Source: Bacteriovoracaceae bacterium (GTDB taxonomy: Bacteria > Bdellovibrionota > Bacteriovoracia > Bacteriovoracales > Bacteriovoracaceae). Taken from it: 36,937 nt of DNA. The notes under the pieces were generated by a model, which did no database searches, had not been told where the DNA came from, and was given only the letters and a program-made list of their open reading frames with translations. Of this stretch, positions 9,151 to 18,650 are shown one piece after another; position 1 is the stretch's first letter, and the number at the start of each line of letters is the position of its first letter. The stretch covers positions 1 to 36,937 of the forward strand of contig JAOHMI010000021.1 in assembly GCA_028101965.1 (NCBI GenBank), written 5' to 3'. Position numbers and translations under genes: made by a program.

Positions 9151-10002
9151 CTATTGAACTTTTTCTGAGTTTGAAATTAAAGATTGATTATATGTAGAAG
9201 AAAAAAACTGAACGTTAAGATGGTAAGTTTCACTTGATGTATTTTGAGCTGCCTCAAATTCTTCCATGAAGTCCACCACAAATCTGCGAATTTTTTCTTT
9301 GGCTTTCTCCATACTTTCTGGTCGAATATTAAAACAAAAGCTACTATATTCACGGTTATTCATATCTTGCAGATGAATTTCTCTTCCTGCAAATTCGGCC
9401 ATGTTTCGATGAAATTCTCGGCCGATATCACTTGGAATATCTATTTTATTTTTCACATGACGATAGGTTTTAACAAGTGTTCCCTCTTTAAATTCAGCCA
9501 AGCCTAATTCCACTAATTTCTTAATCGTCATCTCTATTTGTTCATTAGTGACGTCTAAGCGAATTTTACTTTTGATCCAATCCAAGTCCAAAATAAAATC
9601 TTCTCTCTCAAGCATTGTTCGAATTATTATATATAAAGGATCTTTCAATAATAAATCACTATTCATCTCGTGAGCTGTAATTCGAGAATGAGATGGTCTC
9701 ATAGCTTCAATTTTCTTTCGAAAAATTTCTCTTTGATCAGAAGTTTTACTTTTTTCTAAATCAATTAAAGTATCAAGATACTCTATTTCCTTCTCATGCA
9801 ATTCAAAAGACTTCCCAAAAAGAGGAACAAATTTTTTTGGAGAGGTACGCTTACCATTTATAATTTGCTGCAAATTTCCGTGCGAATTTAAACCAAGCTG
9901 CTTAGCCCAGGACCGAATAGAAAATGAAGGATTTTTCTTTTTCTTTTCTAAGTATTTATGACAAAGAAAATCTGAGGACTTTTCGAATAAATAAATTTCC
10001 AT
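9151..10002 (-). CDS. TIGR02147-family regulatory protein
   Basis: A 283-residue protein that fits the TIGR02147 family of Bdellovibrio and Fibrobacter in length and layout. The N-terminal part (about 1-60) is a helix-turn-helix-like segment, with SIRSWAKQLG followed by LQQIINGKRTSPK. A winged-helix-like middle follows (about 125-185, LVELGLAEFKEG), and then the family's C-terminal domain, including SSFCFNIRPESMEKAKEKIRRF at about 219-240. It is likely cytoplasmic and DNA-binding; its ligand is unknown. It lies 4 nt upstream of the GDGG-motif secreted protein, so it probably regulates that gene, itself or the nearby giant surface gene. A palindrome sits 24 bp upstream of its start. A GAGAAGAG site supports the chosen ATG. 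Confidence 0.85.
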   Translation of the reverse strand: MEIYLFEKSSDFLCHKYLEKKKKNPSFSIRSWAKQLGLNSHGNLQQIINGKRTSPKKFVPLFGKSFELHEKEIEYLDTLIDLEKSKTSDQREIFRKKIEAMRPSHSRITAHEMNSDLLLKDPLYIIIRTMLEREDFILDLDWIKSKIRLDVTNEQIEMTIKKLVELGLAEFKEGTLVKTYRHVKNKIDIPSDIGREFHRNMAEFAGREIHLQDMNNREYSSFCFNIRPESMEKAKEKIRRFVVDFMEEFEAAQNTSSETYHLNVQFFSSTYNQSLISNSEKVQ

Positions 10003-10025
10003 AAACTCTTCTCTAATTGTTGGAA

Positions 10026-10046
10026 TTACTCAGTACTATTGAGTAA
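10026..10046. promoter_or_regulatory. Inverted repeat upstream of the TIGR02147 gene (candidate operator)
   Basis: TTACTCA (10026-10032) and TGAGTAA (10040-10046) are perfect 7-bp arms around a 7-bp spacer. It sits 24-44 bp before the start codon, where a self-regulating repressor would bind. A second inverted repeat TTAAGA/TCTTAA (10092-10109) lies further upstream. Confidence 0.45.
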
Positions 10047-10136
10047 AAATAAACTTAGGGTAAGAAAAGTGTAAGATTATCTAAAAAATTATTAAGAGTT
10101 AGTTCTTAACTAGGTATTTGTTTCATACTTTAGGAT

Positions 10137-10170
10137 AAAAAAAAGGCCCTTTGTGTTTCCAAAAAGGGCC
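10137..10170 (-). terminator. Intrinsic terminator after the antiporter gene
   Basis: On the minus strand an 8-bp GC-rich stem (GGCCCTTT/AAAGGGCC, 10145-10152 with 10163-10170) is followed directly by eight T residues (complement of 10137-10144). It lies 43 nt after the stop codon of the antiporter-like gene. This is a textbook factor-independent terminator. Confidence 0.9.
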
Positions 10171-10212
10171 AGTAATTAAGTATATTGATTTACATCAATT
10201 GCTATGAAGTTT

Positions 10213-11502
10213 TTACAAAGAGGGGATGAAGTAAAACATGATTAAACTCACAACGGTTGGAATCAAGGCCGCAACAAGTAGACCTAAAGGTGAGATCCCC
10301 TCTTCACCGAAGTCACCTTTTAGAATACCAAATCCAGCAGGGTTCGGAGCATTCGCAATAACAGTTAAACCACCCCCGGCGACCGCCCCGGCGACTAAGT
10401 AGTACTTAGCATCAGCAGAGAGATCTACAAGAGAACCTAGATAGGTTAATGCTGCGTTATCAGTTATCGCTGTTAGACCAGTTGCTCCTAAGTAAAGTGG
10501 AATTGTAGAGAGAGAGCTTAAAACAGGTTGCAACCACCATTTTTGAAATGAACCAAGAATGACTAATCCACCTAAGAAAAACCCAACTAAGAGTGATTCT
10601 TTTAACTGTACTCTTTCATCTTGATACTCTTGAGTAACCGTTACAAAACCTAAAAAGAAAAGAAAAATTCCCATAAAAATAACTGGATGATGAGCAGTTA
10701 AGACTACTAAGCCAAGAAAAATAACATGACTCAATGTAATCCACCACCTTGGATGCATTTTAGAAGTATCCTCTTTTCTTAATTCAAAACTTCCTTTAAG
10801 TTCTGATTTAAAATAAAAAGCATACATAAAAGTTGAAACAAAAATCGCAATGACTGCTTTAAAGCCAAAGTTAGTAATCATATGAGTTAAGCCCCACCCC
10901 CATTTACCAGCTACCATTAAAACGGGTGGTGCCGCAAAGTGAGACAAAGTTCCACCAATGGAAACATTAACGAAGAGAAGACCAAGTGTGGCGTATTTAA
11001 ACTTTTTTCCCATGCCCATTGAATAAAAGTTTTTCTGCAAGATTAATGCGGTTACAGTCATGGCCGCAGGTTCAGTTATAAAAGAGCCTAGAATTGGTCC
11101 CAATATTAAAGCGGATATATAAAAAGCCATTTTTCCTTCTAAAGGAATAACTTTAGAAAAACCTACAATTATCTGCTCTGCAAGTTTGATGACGGGGCGA
11201 GTAGCGGCCATGGCCATGATAACAAAGACGAAAGCTGGTTCAGTGAAATTAACATTTTGCGGATTCTCCACGTAGTTAATCATATTTCCAAAGCCTCCTA
11301 CGGCTCCAAAAATACATAAAAAACTCGCGGCCCACATTCCAAAAACGGCCTCAACTTCTCCTAAAAAATGGAAAAAGTTTTCTCCAATAGAGCCCTTTGG
11401 GTATTTATGGGCAAGTTCTTGAAATTTCTTAACTAAGAAGGTGTGAATTACCGCGCAACCAAACATAGTGGTGGCGATGATTTCAATGGTGGTTGGGTTC
11501 AT
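10213..11502 (-). CDS. Putative Na+/H+ antiporter (ion-transporter superfamily)
   Basis: A 429-residue polytopic inner-membrane protein with roughly ten to twelve hydrophobic segments. It resembles the putative Na+/H+ antiporter family PF07399 in length and motifs: TEPAAMTV at 143-150, GGTLSHFAAPP at 183-193, TDNAALTYLGS at 347-357 and ANAPNPAG at 383-390. The two discontinuous-helix-like motifs (TDNA and ANAPNP) are typical of NhaD/ArsB-type carriers and probably bind the ion. Sodium export fits a marine organism, but substrate and ion are inferred. An AAGGATG site 4 nt before the ATG supports the start. It is a single gene with its own terminator. Confidence 0.75.
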   Translation of the reverse strand: MNPTTIEIIATTMFGCAVIHTFLVKKFQELAHKYPKGSIGENFFHFLGEVEAVFGMWAASFLCIFGAVGGFGNMINYVENPQNVNFTEPAFVFVIMAMAATRPVIKLAEQIIVGFSKVIPLEGKMAFYISALILGPILGSFITEPAAMTVTALILQKNFYSMGMGKKFKYATLGLLFVNVSIGGTLSHFAAPPVLMVAGKWGWGLTHMITNFGFKAVIAIFVSTFMYAFYFKSELKGSFELRKEDTSKMHPRWWITLSHVIFLGLVVLTAHHPVIFMGIFLFFLGFVTVTQEYQDERVQLKESLLVGFFLGGLVILGSFQKWWLQPVLSSLSTIPLYLGATGLTAITDNAALTYLGSLVDLSADAKYYLVAGAVAGGGLTVIANAPNPAGFGILKGDFGEEGISPLGLLVAALIPTVVSLIMFYFIPSL

Positions 11503-11593
11503 AAAACATCCTTGTTCATGAGTTCACAAATGAGTAAATAATTACGCTTACTTAAAGTGTAGAAAAGAAAATTGCTTTAGGCAACAAAAGAGA

Positions 11594-11622
11594 AAATAAC
11601 CAATCTTTTCAATAGGTTATTT
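11594..11622 (-). terminator. Probable terminator after the ferredoxin gene
   Basis: AAATAACC (11594-11601) and GGTTATTT (11615-11622) form an 8-bp stem with a 13-nt loop. On the minus strand it is followed by a T-rich stretch (TCTCTTTTG). The stem is AT-rich, so it is weaker than the one after the antiporter gene. Confidence 0.5.
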
Positions 11623-11627
11623 AATAT

Positions 11628-11876
11628 TTATCCATCTTCCCCAATAGAGGCAACAGGACAAGCTTCAAGTTGTTCCATGCAAAGAGCTATTTCATCATCT
11701 GAATCTGGTTGCTTAATAACAAAAGCATTACCGTCTTCATCTTCTCCAAAAAAATCAGGGGCACCTGTATAACAAACATTACAAGCAATACATCCTTCCC
11801 CGTTTTCATCATCGGGATCAGTACAATAGAATTTACCATCAATATTTTTAGCGTGCTTAGCCTCTTTATTGGCCAT
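11628..11876 (-). CDS. Single-cluster [4Fe-4S] ferredoxin
   Basis: An 82-residue acidic protein. CIACNVC at 29-35 followed by ACPVASI at 72-78 is the pattern of Bacillus-type monocluster ferredoxins: ligands are C29, C32, C35 and C73. C66 and C18 are extra. The APDFF segment after the third cysteine takes the place of a fourth nearby cysteine, as in this family. It is a soluble low-potential electron carrier; its partner is unknown. A very strong GGAGG site 4 nt before the ATG fixes the start. It is divergent from the phosphohexomutase gene. Confidence 0.9.
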   Translation of the reverse strand: MANKEAKHAKNIDGKFYCTDPDDENGEGCIACNVCYTGAPDFFGEDEDGNAFVIKQPDSDDEIALCMEQLEACPVASIGEDG

Positions 11877-11898
11877 AATTCCTCCAAGGTAAGTGATC

Positions 11899-11910
11899 AG
11901 TACTTGTACT
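11899..11910. promoter_or_regulatory. Inverted repeat in the ferredoxin / phosphohexomutase divergent region
   Basis: AGTAC-TT-GTACT lies 22 bp upstream of the ferredoxin start. AT-rich TATAT-type hexamers lie next to it on both strands, so it could sit near the transcription start. No known regulator motif is recognised. Confidence 0.3.
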
Positions 11911-12025
11911 ACATATATAAATCTAATATATTCAAATGGCCATGGTAAAGGAGTGAAGATTCACTTTTTTATAGGGCTAAAACCTCGAAAAATTTGAATT
12001 CAAAATATAAAGAGAGCTTAACATT

Positions 12026-13801
12026 ATGACAGAACAAATCAGTGAACAAGCACAGAAAAATTTTAATAACTGGATACAGGACTCTTCTGTTAGTCAACCA
12101 GATAAAGATCAAATACAAAGTCTAAAAACCAAAAATGATATAATTGAGATCAATGATTCTTTTGGAAAAGATCTAGCCTTTGGTACTGGTGGAATGAGAG
12201 CTGTGATGGGGCTAGGCTCAAATCGGATGAACGGATACAATGTGAAAAAAGCCTCCCAAGCCTTGGCCACGGCAATACTCACAAGTTTTCCAAAAACCAA
12301 AGAACCTAAAATTTCAGTTAGCTTTGATTGCCGACATCATAGCCAAGATTTCGCTCAAAAAGTCTGCGAAGTTATGGCAGGAAATGGAATTCAAAGTTTT
12401 ATTTTTAAAGAATTAACTCCCACTCCCATGCTCTCCTATGCAATCCGCCAGTTGGAAGCTCAAGGAGGGGTTATGATTACTGCATCCCACAATCCTCCTA
12501 AATATAATGGCTACAAAGCCTATTGGGCTGATGGAGCTCAAGTTACACCTCCAAATGATCAAAAAATAATTGATAACTTCGGTAAAATTAATTCATTTGC
12601 TGAAGTTAAATCCATTGAGTTTGAAGAAGCAATAAAGAAAGGCTTAATTAAATATATTTCAGATGAACTTATTACTAATTATGACAATATGATTAAGAGG
12701 TTTTGTCTCGAACCTCAAACTTGCTTAAATCAAGGACATCAGGTCAGTATTATATATACGCCTTTGCACGGCACTGGCAAAGTACCTTGTGAGAGAGTTT
12801 CTAAAGCTTTAGGCTTCTCCAGATTTCAAGTTTTTGAACCACAAGCTTCATTTGACGGAAATTTCCCTACAGTAAAATCTCCCAATCCTGAAGATGCAGA
12901 AGCGATGGATTCATCGGTTAAGGAAATGCTTGCAACCAATGCAGATGCAGCTTATGGAACCGACCCTGACTGCGATCGTCTCGGAGTTGTAGTCAACCAT
13001 CAAGGGCAGGCGATTTACTTAAATGGGAATCAAATCTCTCTTTTAATGTTGGACTATATCATTAAATCCAAAAAACAAACGTCCACATTTCCAAATAATC
13101 CTTTAGTGATTAAGAGTATTGTCACAAGTAAACTCATCGATCAAATATGCAAACATCACGAAATTAATTTAATCGAAACTCTTACTGGTTTTAAATGGAT
13201 GGCCAAAGAACTTTATGATTTAGATGAAAAAAATGAAAGTTACGATTATCTTTTTGCTTCAGAAGAGAGCTTTGGCTTTATGCCATCGGCTGAAGTGAGA
13301 GATAAAGATGGAGTTCATGCTGTTGCTTTAATGAATGAAATTATTCTTCACCATAAACTTAAAGGAAGAACTTTAATTCATGGATTGGACCTAATCTATG
13401 AAAAATATGGATTTTGTGAGGAATCTCTCATTGCAAAAACCTTTGAAGGTAATGCAGGTACAGATAAAATTAATCGCATTATGAACTTCTTTCGAGAGGG
13501 TCAGGTAGATCAAATTTCAAATATTAAATTTGCCATTACCTTTGATTTTGATTCATTAATCGAGACTGATCTCGCCTCAAAAAAAGTTTCTGAAATAAAT
13601 ATGACCTCTTCAAACGTACTCGGCTTTAGAATGGAAAATGGAGATTATATCTATTTACGCCCTAGTGGAACAGAACCAAAAATTAAATTTTACCTAATGA
13701 CCAATGAAACTGAAGGCACCTTAGAGAATAGAAAAATTTCTACGAAAAACAGAATTAAATCCTATACCGCAGAGATTGAAGAAATCATTGCGAAAATATA
13801 A
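12026..13801 (+). CDS. Alpha-D-phosphohexomutase (phosphoglucomutase/phosphomannomutase, PgcA-like)
   Basis: A 591-residue cytoplasmic enzyme that interconverts hexose 1- and 6-phosphates, feeding glycogen or cell-envelope sugar synthesis. All four family motifs are present: the catalytic phosphoserine loop TASHNPP (S154), the Mg2+ loop DPDCDR (313-318), the sugar loop ASEESFG (411-417) and the phosphate-binding loop RPSGTEPK (545-552). The length fits the long PgcA/PGM2-type branch rather than ManB/GlmM, which have about 450 residues. Whether glucose or mannose phosphate is preferred cannot be read. It is the first gene of a plus-strand operon, with queC 27 nt downstream. Confidence 0.92.
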   Translation: MTEQISEQAQKNFNNWIQDSSVSQPDKDQIQSLKTKNDIIEINDSFGKDLAFGTGGMRAVMGLGSNRMNGYNVKKASQALATAILTSFPKTKEPKISVSFDCRHHSQDFAQKVCEVMAGNGIQSFIFKELTPTPMLSYAIRQLEAQGGVMITASHNPPKYNGYKAYWADGAQVTPPNDQKIIDNFGKINSFAEVKSIEFEEAIKKGLIKYISDELITNYDNMIKRFCLEPQTCLNQGHQVSIIYTPLHGTGKVPCERVSKALGFSRFQVFEPQASFDGNFPTVKSPNPEDAEAMDSSVKEMLATNADAAYGTDPDCDRLGVVVNHQGQAIYLNGNQISLLMLDYIIKSKKQTSTFPNNPLVIKSIVTSKLIDQICKHHEINLIETLTGFKWMAKELYDLDEKNESYDYLFASEESFGFMPSAEVRDKDGVHAVALMNEIILHHKLKGRTLIHGLDLIYEKYGFCEESLIAKTFEGNAGTDKINRIMNFFREGQVDQISNIKFAITFDFDSLIETDLASKKVSEINMTSSNVLGFRMENGDYIYLRPSGTEPKIKFYLMTNETEGTLENRKISTKNRIKSYTAEIEEIIAKI

Positions 13802-13828
13802 AATATTGAAACTTTTTGGCCAATAAAT

Positions 13829-14512
13829 ATGCAAAAAAAATCTCTTATTCTTGTCTCAGGTGGAATGGACTCAGGTGTTTTATGTTCTATAGCTGCTCAA
13901 ACTAAAGATGAGCTCTACTTTCTTCATCTGAACTATCATAATAAAACTCATATAAAAGAATTATCTTGCTTTAGAAAACTCTGTACCCATTTTAATATTC
14001 CAGCTGAGAGGCAAAAGATTATAGATTTAGCTTTTCTCAAAGATATCGGAAGTAGTAGCCTGACAGATTCTTCAATTGAGGTATCTGATTTTAGTGAAAT
14101 CAGCTTACAAGGGGAAATCCCTTCAAGCTATGTACCCTTTAGAAACTCCATAATCCTCTCTCTGGCGGTTTCTTGGGCCGAATCAATAGGAATTAGGTCA
14201 ATTTATATTGGAGCGAATGAGGAGGATTCTCCTGGGTATCCTGACTGCAGACAATCTTACTATGATTGCTTTAACCAACTTATCAAACAGGGAACAAAAG
14301 AAGGAGATATTCAGATTTTGACCCCTTTAATTAGTCTAATGAAAAAAGAAATTGTTGAGCAGGGAAATCAACTACACACTCCTTTTGAACATACTTGGAG
14401 TTGTTATAAAGAAGCAGATATAGCATGTGGAAAATGTGATTCTTGTGTTTTAAGATTAAAAGGATTTGCACAAAATGATCTAAAAGATCCCATTGATTAT
14501 CAAAAGGATTAA
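13829..14512 (+). CDS. queC: 7-cyano-7-deazaguanine synthase QueC
   Basis: A 227-residue ATP-dependent enzyme that converts 7-carboxy-7-deazaguanine to preQ0 in queuosine biosynthesis. The ATP-pyrophosphatase P-loop SGGMDS is at 10-15, the family signature GYPDCR at 136-141, and the Zn2+ site is C192, C200, C203 and C206 (ACGKCDSC region). Length is normal. No other queuosine genes are in the window, so the pathway is scattered or partly imported. It overlaps no neighbour; the next gene starts 4 nt after its stop. Confidence 0.95.
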   Translation: MQKKSLILVSGGMDSGVLCSIAAQTKDELYFLHLNYHNKTHIKELSCFRKLCTHFNIPAERQKIIDLAFLKDIGSSSLTDSSIEVSDFSEISLQGEIPSSYVPFRNSIILSLAVSWAESIGIRSIYIGANEEDSPGYPDCRQSYYDCFNQLIKQGTKEGDIQILTPLISLMKKEIVEQGNQLHTPFEHTWSCYKEADIACGKCDSCVLRLKGFAQNDLKDPIDYQKD

Positions 14513-14516
14513 AAAA

Positions 14517-14897
14517 ATGAAACTCTTACTATTAATTATACTTCCAACTTTAATAACTTTTGCTGATAATCACGAAAAAAAAATGGTTGATAAAAAAGTG
14601 AAAAAAAAGGAAATGAAAGATGCTAAAGCTGAAGCTAGACAAAAAATGTTTTTAGCTAGTAAGCAAATGTTTATCGATGTTAAGAAAAAGCAAATGGCCA
14701 GACATCAAGTTGCCATTGAATGTGCCGAAAAGGCTCTAGACCAGGAAGCTCTAAAAAACTGCCGTAAAGAAAATCGCATGGCTAAGGATGAATTAAAATC
14801 AGATAACAAGGCCAGAAGAGAAAGCATGCAAGAATTACGGAAAAATATGCGTGAAAAATTAAGATCTAAGAAGCGCAACCAAAAGAAGAGTGAATAA
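14517..14897 (+). CDS. Small Lys/Arg-rich exported protein
   Basis: A 126-residue protein starting at MKLLLLIILPTLITFA, a clear signal peptide cleaved near DNHEKK. An upstream in-frame ATG at 14493 would add eight residues and overlap queC; AAGG a few bases before 14517 supports the later start. The mature part is very basic and helical (many K, R, E, M, Q), probably a coiled coil, with two cysteines (in IECAEKA and NCRKEN) that could form a disulfide. No family is recognised. It is probably periplasmic and co-transcribed with queC. Confidence 0.7.
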   Translation: MKLLLLIILPTLITFADNHEKKMVDKKVKKKEMKDAKAEARQKMFLASKQMFIDVKKKQMARHQVAIECAEKALDQEALKNCRKENRMAKDELKSDNKARRESMQELRKNMREKLRSKKRNQKKSE

Positions 14898-15730
14898 TAG
14901 TTAAAGTATCTCTTCTCCCATTCCTTTTAATTTATTTGTCATGTTCCAGTAACTCTAAGTTAAAGATACTTGATGAAGATGAACTCTTACATAAAATTTC
15001 TATCGGGCAAATTTACCCATCAGGAAATATTTATGTGAAACAATTCGGTAAAACTTTAAAAGATAATAAGAAAGACCAATCATTTAATTTCTACCCACTA
15101 TTAGTACCGAGTGATCTAAAAAAATTAAAGAGAAAAATAATTCAAGCAAATTTTATAACTGAACTTTCAGATTCACCTGACCCTCATCAATTTGCAATAA
15201 GAGTTTACCATATCCCTAATAAGGAGTTGATGGATGAAAATCATATCGATTGCGGGTTAGGAAAAAATAAAAAAGAAAAGAATTATCAATATTTTGGTGC
15301 AGAGGATTTTTATAATTCAATAAATGATCATTGTGCGAGTTTAAATGATATTAATCAATACCAAAGCAATTATAACAATAAATACTCGTTTAATGTTATT
15401 GGATTAAGTGATGAGCTCAAGAAGACCAATGTTACTTACTTAAGCAACAAGGTAAGACCCTTATCAAGCGAGGAAAAAGAATCCATAAAAAAAGATAAAG
15501 AAAAAAATCAATTAGAAAAAATTGAATGTACCACAATAGTTCATAGACTAGATTCAGCTCAAATGCTCTATTCTATTCAATCACCATCTATTCAATTTGA
15601 CTTAAGGCTTTCTGAGTACATAAACCCTGGTTGTCTGGGGCACCTTAATAGAAACATTGTTTTAGACTTTATAAAAAATAATCGTGTAACTAAAACTGTT
15701 CTCTTAAATTTCTATCAAGGCGCTCTCTAA
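14897..15730 (+). CDS. Predicted lipoprotein of unknown function, likely non-canonical start
   Basis: The only canonical start in frame is TTG at 14936, which begins inside a lipoprotein signal. Reading upstream in the same frame gives VKVSLLPFLLIYLSC-SSNSK, a basic residue, a hydrophobic core and an LSC lipobox (Cys at residue 16 counted from 14897). The frame is open back to the TGA at 14891-14893 and offers no ATG, GTG or TTG there, so ATA at 14897-14899 (overlapping the previous TAA) is the best candidate, giving 277 residues. A purine-rich AAGAAGAG lies 6 nt before it. The mature part has cysteines in DCGLGK, DHCASL, IECTT and NPGCLG, probably two disulfides; no known domain. It ends 7 nt from the convergent icd stop. 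Confidence 0.7.
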   Translation: MVKVSLLPFLLIYLSCSSNSKLKILDEDELLHKISIGQIYPSGNIYVKQFGKTLKDNKKDQSFNFYPLLVPSDLKKLKRKIIQANFITELSDSPDPHQFAIRVYHIPNKELMDENHIDCGLGKNKKEKNYQYFGAEDFYNSINDHCASLNDINQYQSNYNNKYSFNVIGLSDELKKTNVTYLSNKVRPLSSEEKESIKKDKEKNQLEKIECTTIVHRLDSAQMLYSIQSPSIQFDLRLSEYINPGCLGHLNRNIVLDFIKNNRVTKTVLLNFYQGAL

Positions 15731-15737
15731 AAAATGA

Positions 15738-17969
<2,232 letters not shown>

Positions 17970-18087
17970 TTAAATGCATGTTCAAATGAAGCCAGCATAG
18001 CCTAAAGCTAGTTTTTTGACTAGAGAGGAAAATCAAATCATAAAAATTATGCTCTAATGGGTAATTTCATACTGAAATCGTTTTAGG

Positions 18088-18147
18088 GTTGGGAAAATCT
18101 AATTTCGATTAGGTTCCAAACAGGCAATTCAATGAGTTTCCCAACTC
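18088..18147. other. Structured intergenic element with nested inverted repeats
   Basis: GTTGGGAAA (18088-18096) and TTTCCCAAC (18137-18145) are a perfect 9-bp inverted repeat. Inside is CTAAT-TTCG-ATTAG (18099-18112), a TTCG-loop hairpin on the plus strand, and the right arm also folds locally as GAGTT-TCCC-AACTC (18134-18147). The alternatives are mutually exclusive, as in a switch, but a simple double terminator remnant is also possible. It lies between icd and a small secreted protein gene. Confidence 0.4.
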
Positions 18148-18170
18148 GAAAAAAATGAATATAAATGGAT

Positions 18171-18536
18171 TTATAAAATGATTGAAGGATCTGTAAAGCA
18201 GGCTTCTTTAGCATAGAGCTTACTTTCAACCTGTTCATCGTAATTATGAATAAATGCCGCTGACATTTGAGTAAGATTAAAATGAATATTCACTTTACCC
18301 CAAGCATCAGATACTCCTGAGAAAATTAAGATAGTCTGATTAGGCTTAAGATAATTTACTTTGCTAAGTTCAACAGTATCGCATGAAATATTATCAGAAA
18401 GACAAGCCAGCTTGAAATGAGTATCGATAAATATCTCATTGTCGGCCTCTCCCCCAACATAGGGGCAGCGATATTTCAGGGAATAGCTTGAAAATGAGAC
18501 GAGCAAAAAAATTATAAGAATTGAATGCTTAAGCAT
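18171..18536 (-). CDS. Small secreted four-cysteine protein
   Basis: A 121-residue protein with a signal peptide (MLKHSILIIFLLVSFSSYS, cleavage near 19). The mature domain is about 100 residues with four cysteines at 24, 45, 52 and 113, probably two disulfides, and a beta-rich pattern. I recognise no family. A GAGGAG site before the ATG and the clean signal peptide show that it is a real gene. It appears monocistronic. Confidence 0.7.
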   Translation of the reverse strand: MLKHSILIIFLLVSFSSYSLKYRCPYVGGEADNEIFIDTHFKLACLSDNISCDTVELSKVNYLKPNQTILIFSGVSDAWGKVNIHFNLTQMSAAFIHNYDEQVESKLYAKEACFTDPSIIL

Positions 18537-18567
18537 TTTAACTCCTCGCTATAAGTTTGATCTTAAG

Positions 18568-18611
18568 TTAGTTAAAAATTTGAAGAAGAGAAAGGACGAA
18601 AATTTAACTAA
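18568..18611. other. AT-only inverted repeat between two minus-strand genes
   Basis: TTAGTTAAA (18568-18576) and TTTAACTAA (18603-18611) are 9-bp arms around a 26-nt spacer. It lies 3' of the CsgG/FlgT-like gene and 5' of the small secreted gene. No T-run follows, so it could be an operator or a weak RNA stem. Confidence 0.3.
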
Positions 18612-18650
18612 GAATTTAGGGAATGAATTCAGGAATCTTCGACGCTATTG

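Noticed and set aside
7964-9507. Plus-strand open frames opposite the GDGG-motif and TIGR02147 genes
   Set aside because: They are antisense to well-supported genes, with no start signals and no family resemblance.
14493-14516. Earlier ATG for the Lys-rich exported protein
   Set aside because: It overlaps queC and puts extra charged residues before a complete signal peptide; the ATG at 14517 has a better ribosome site.
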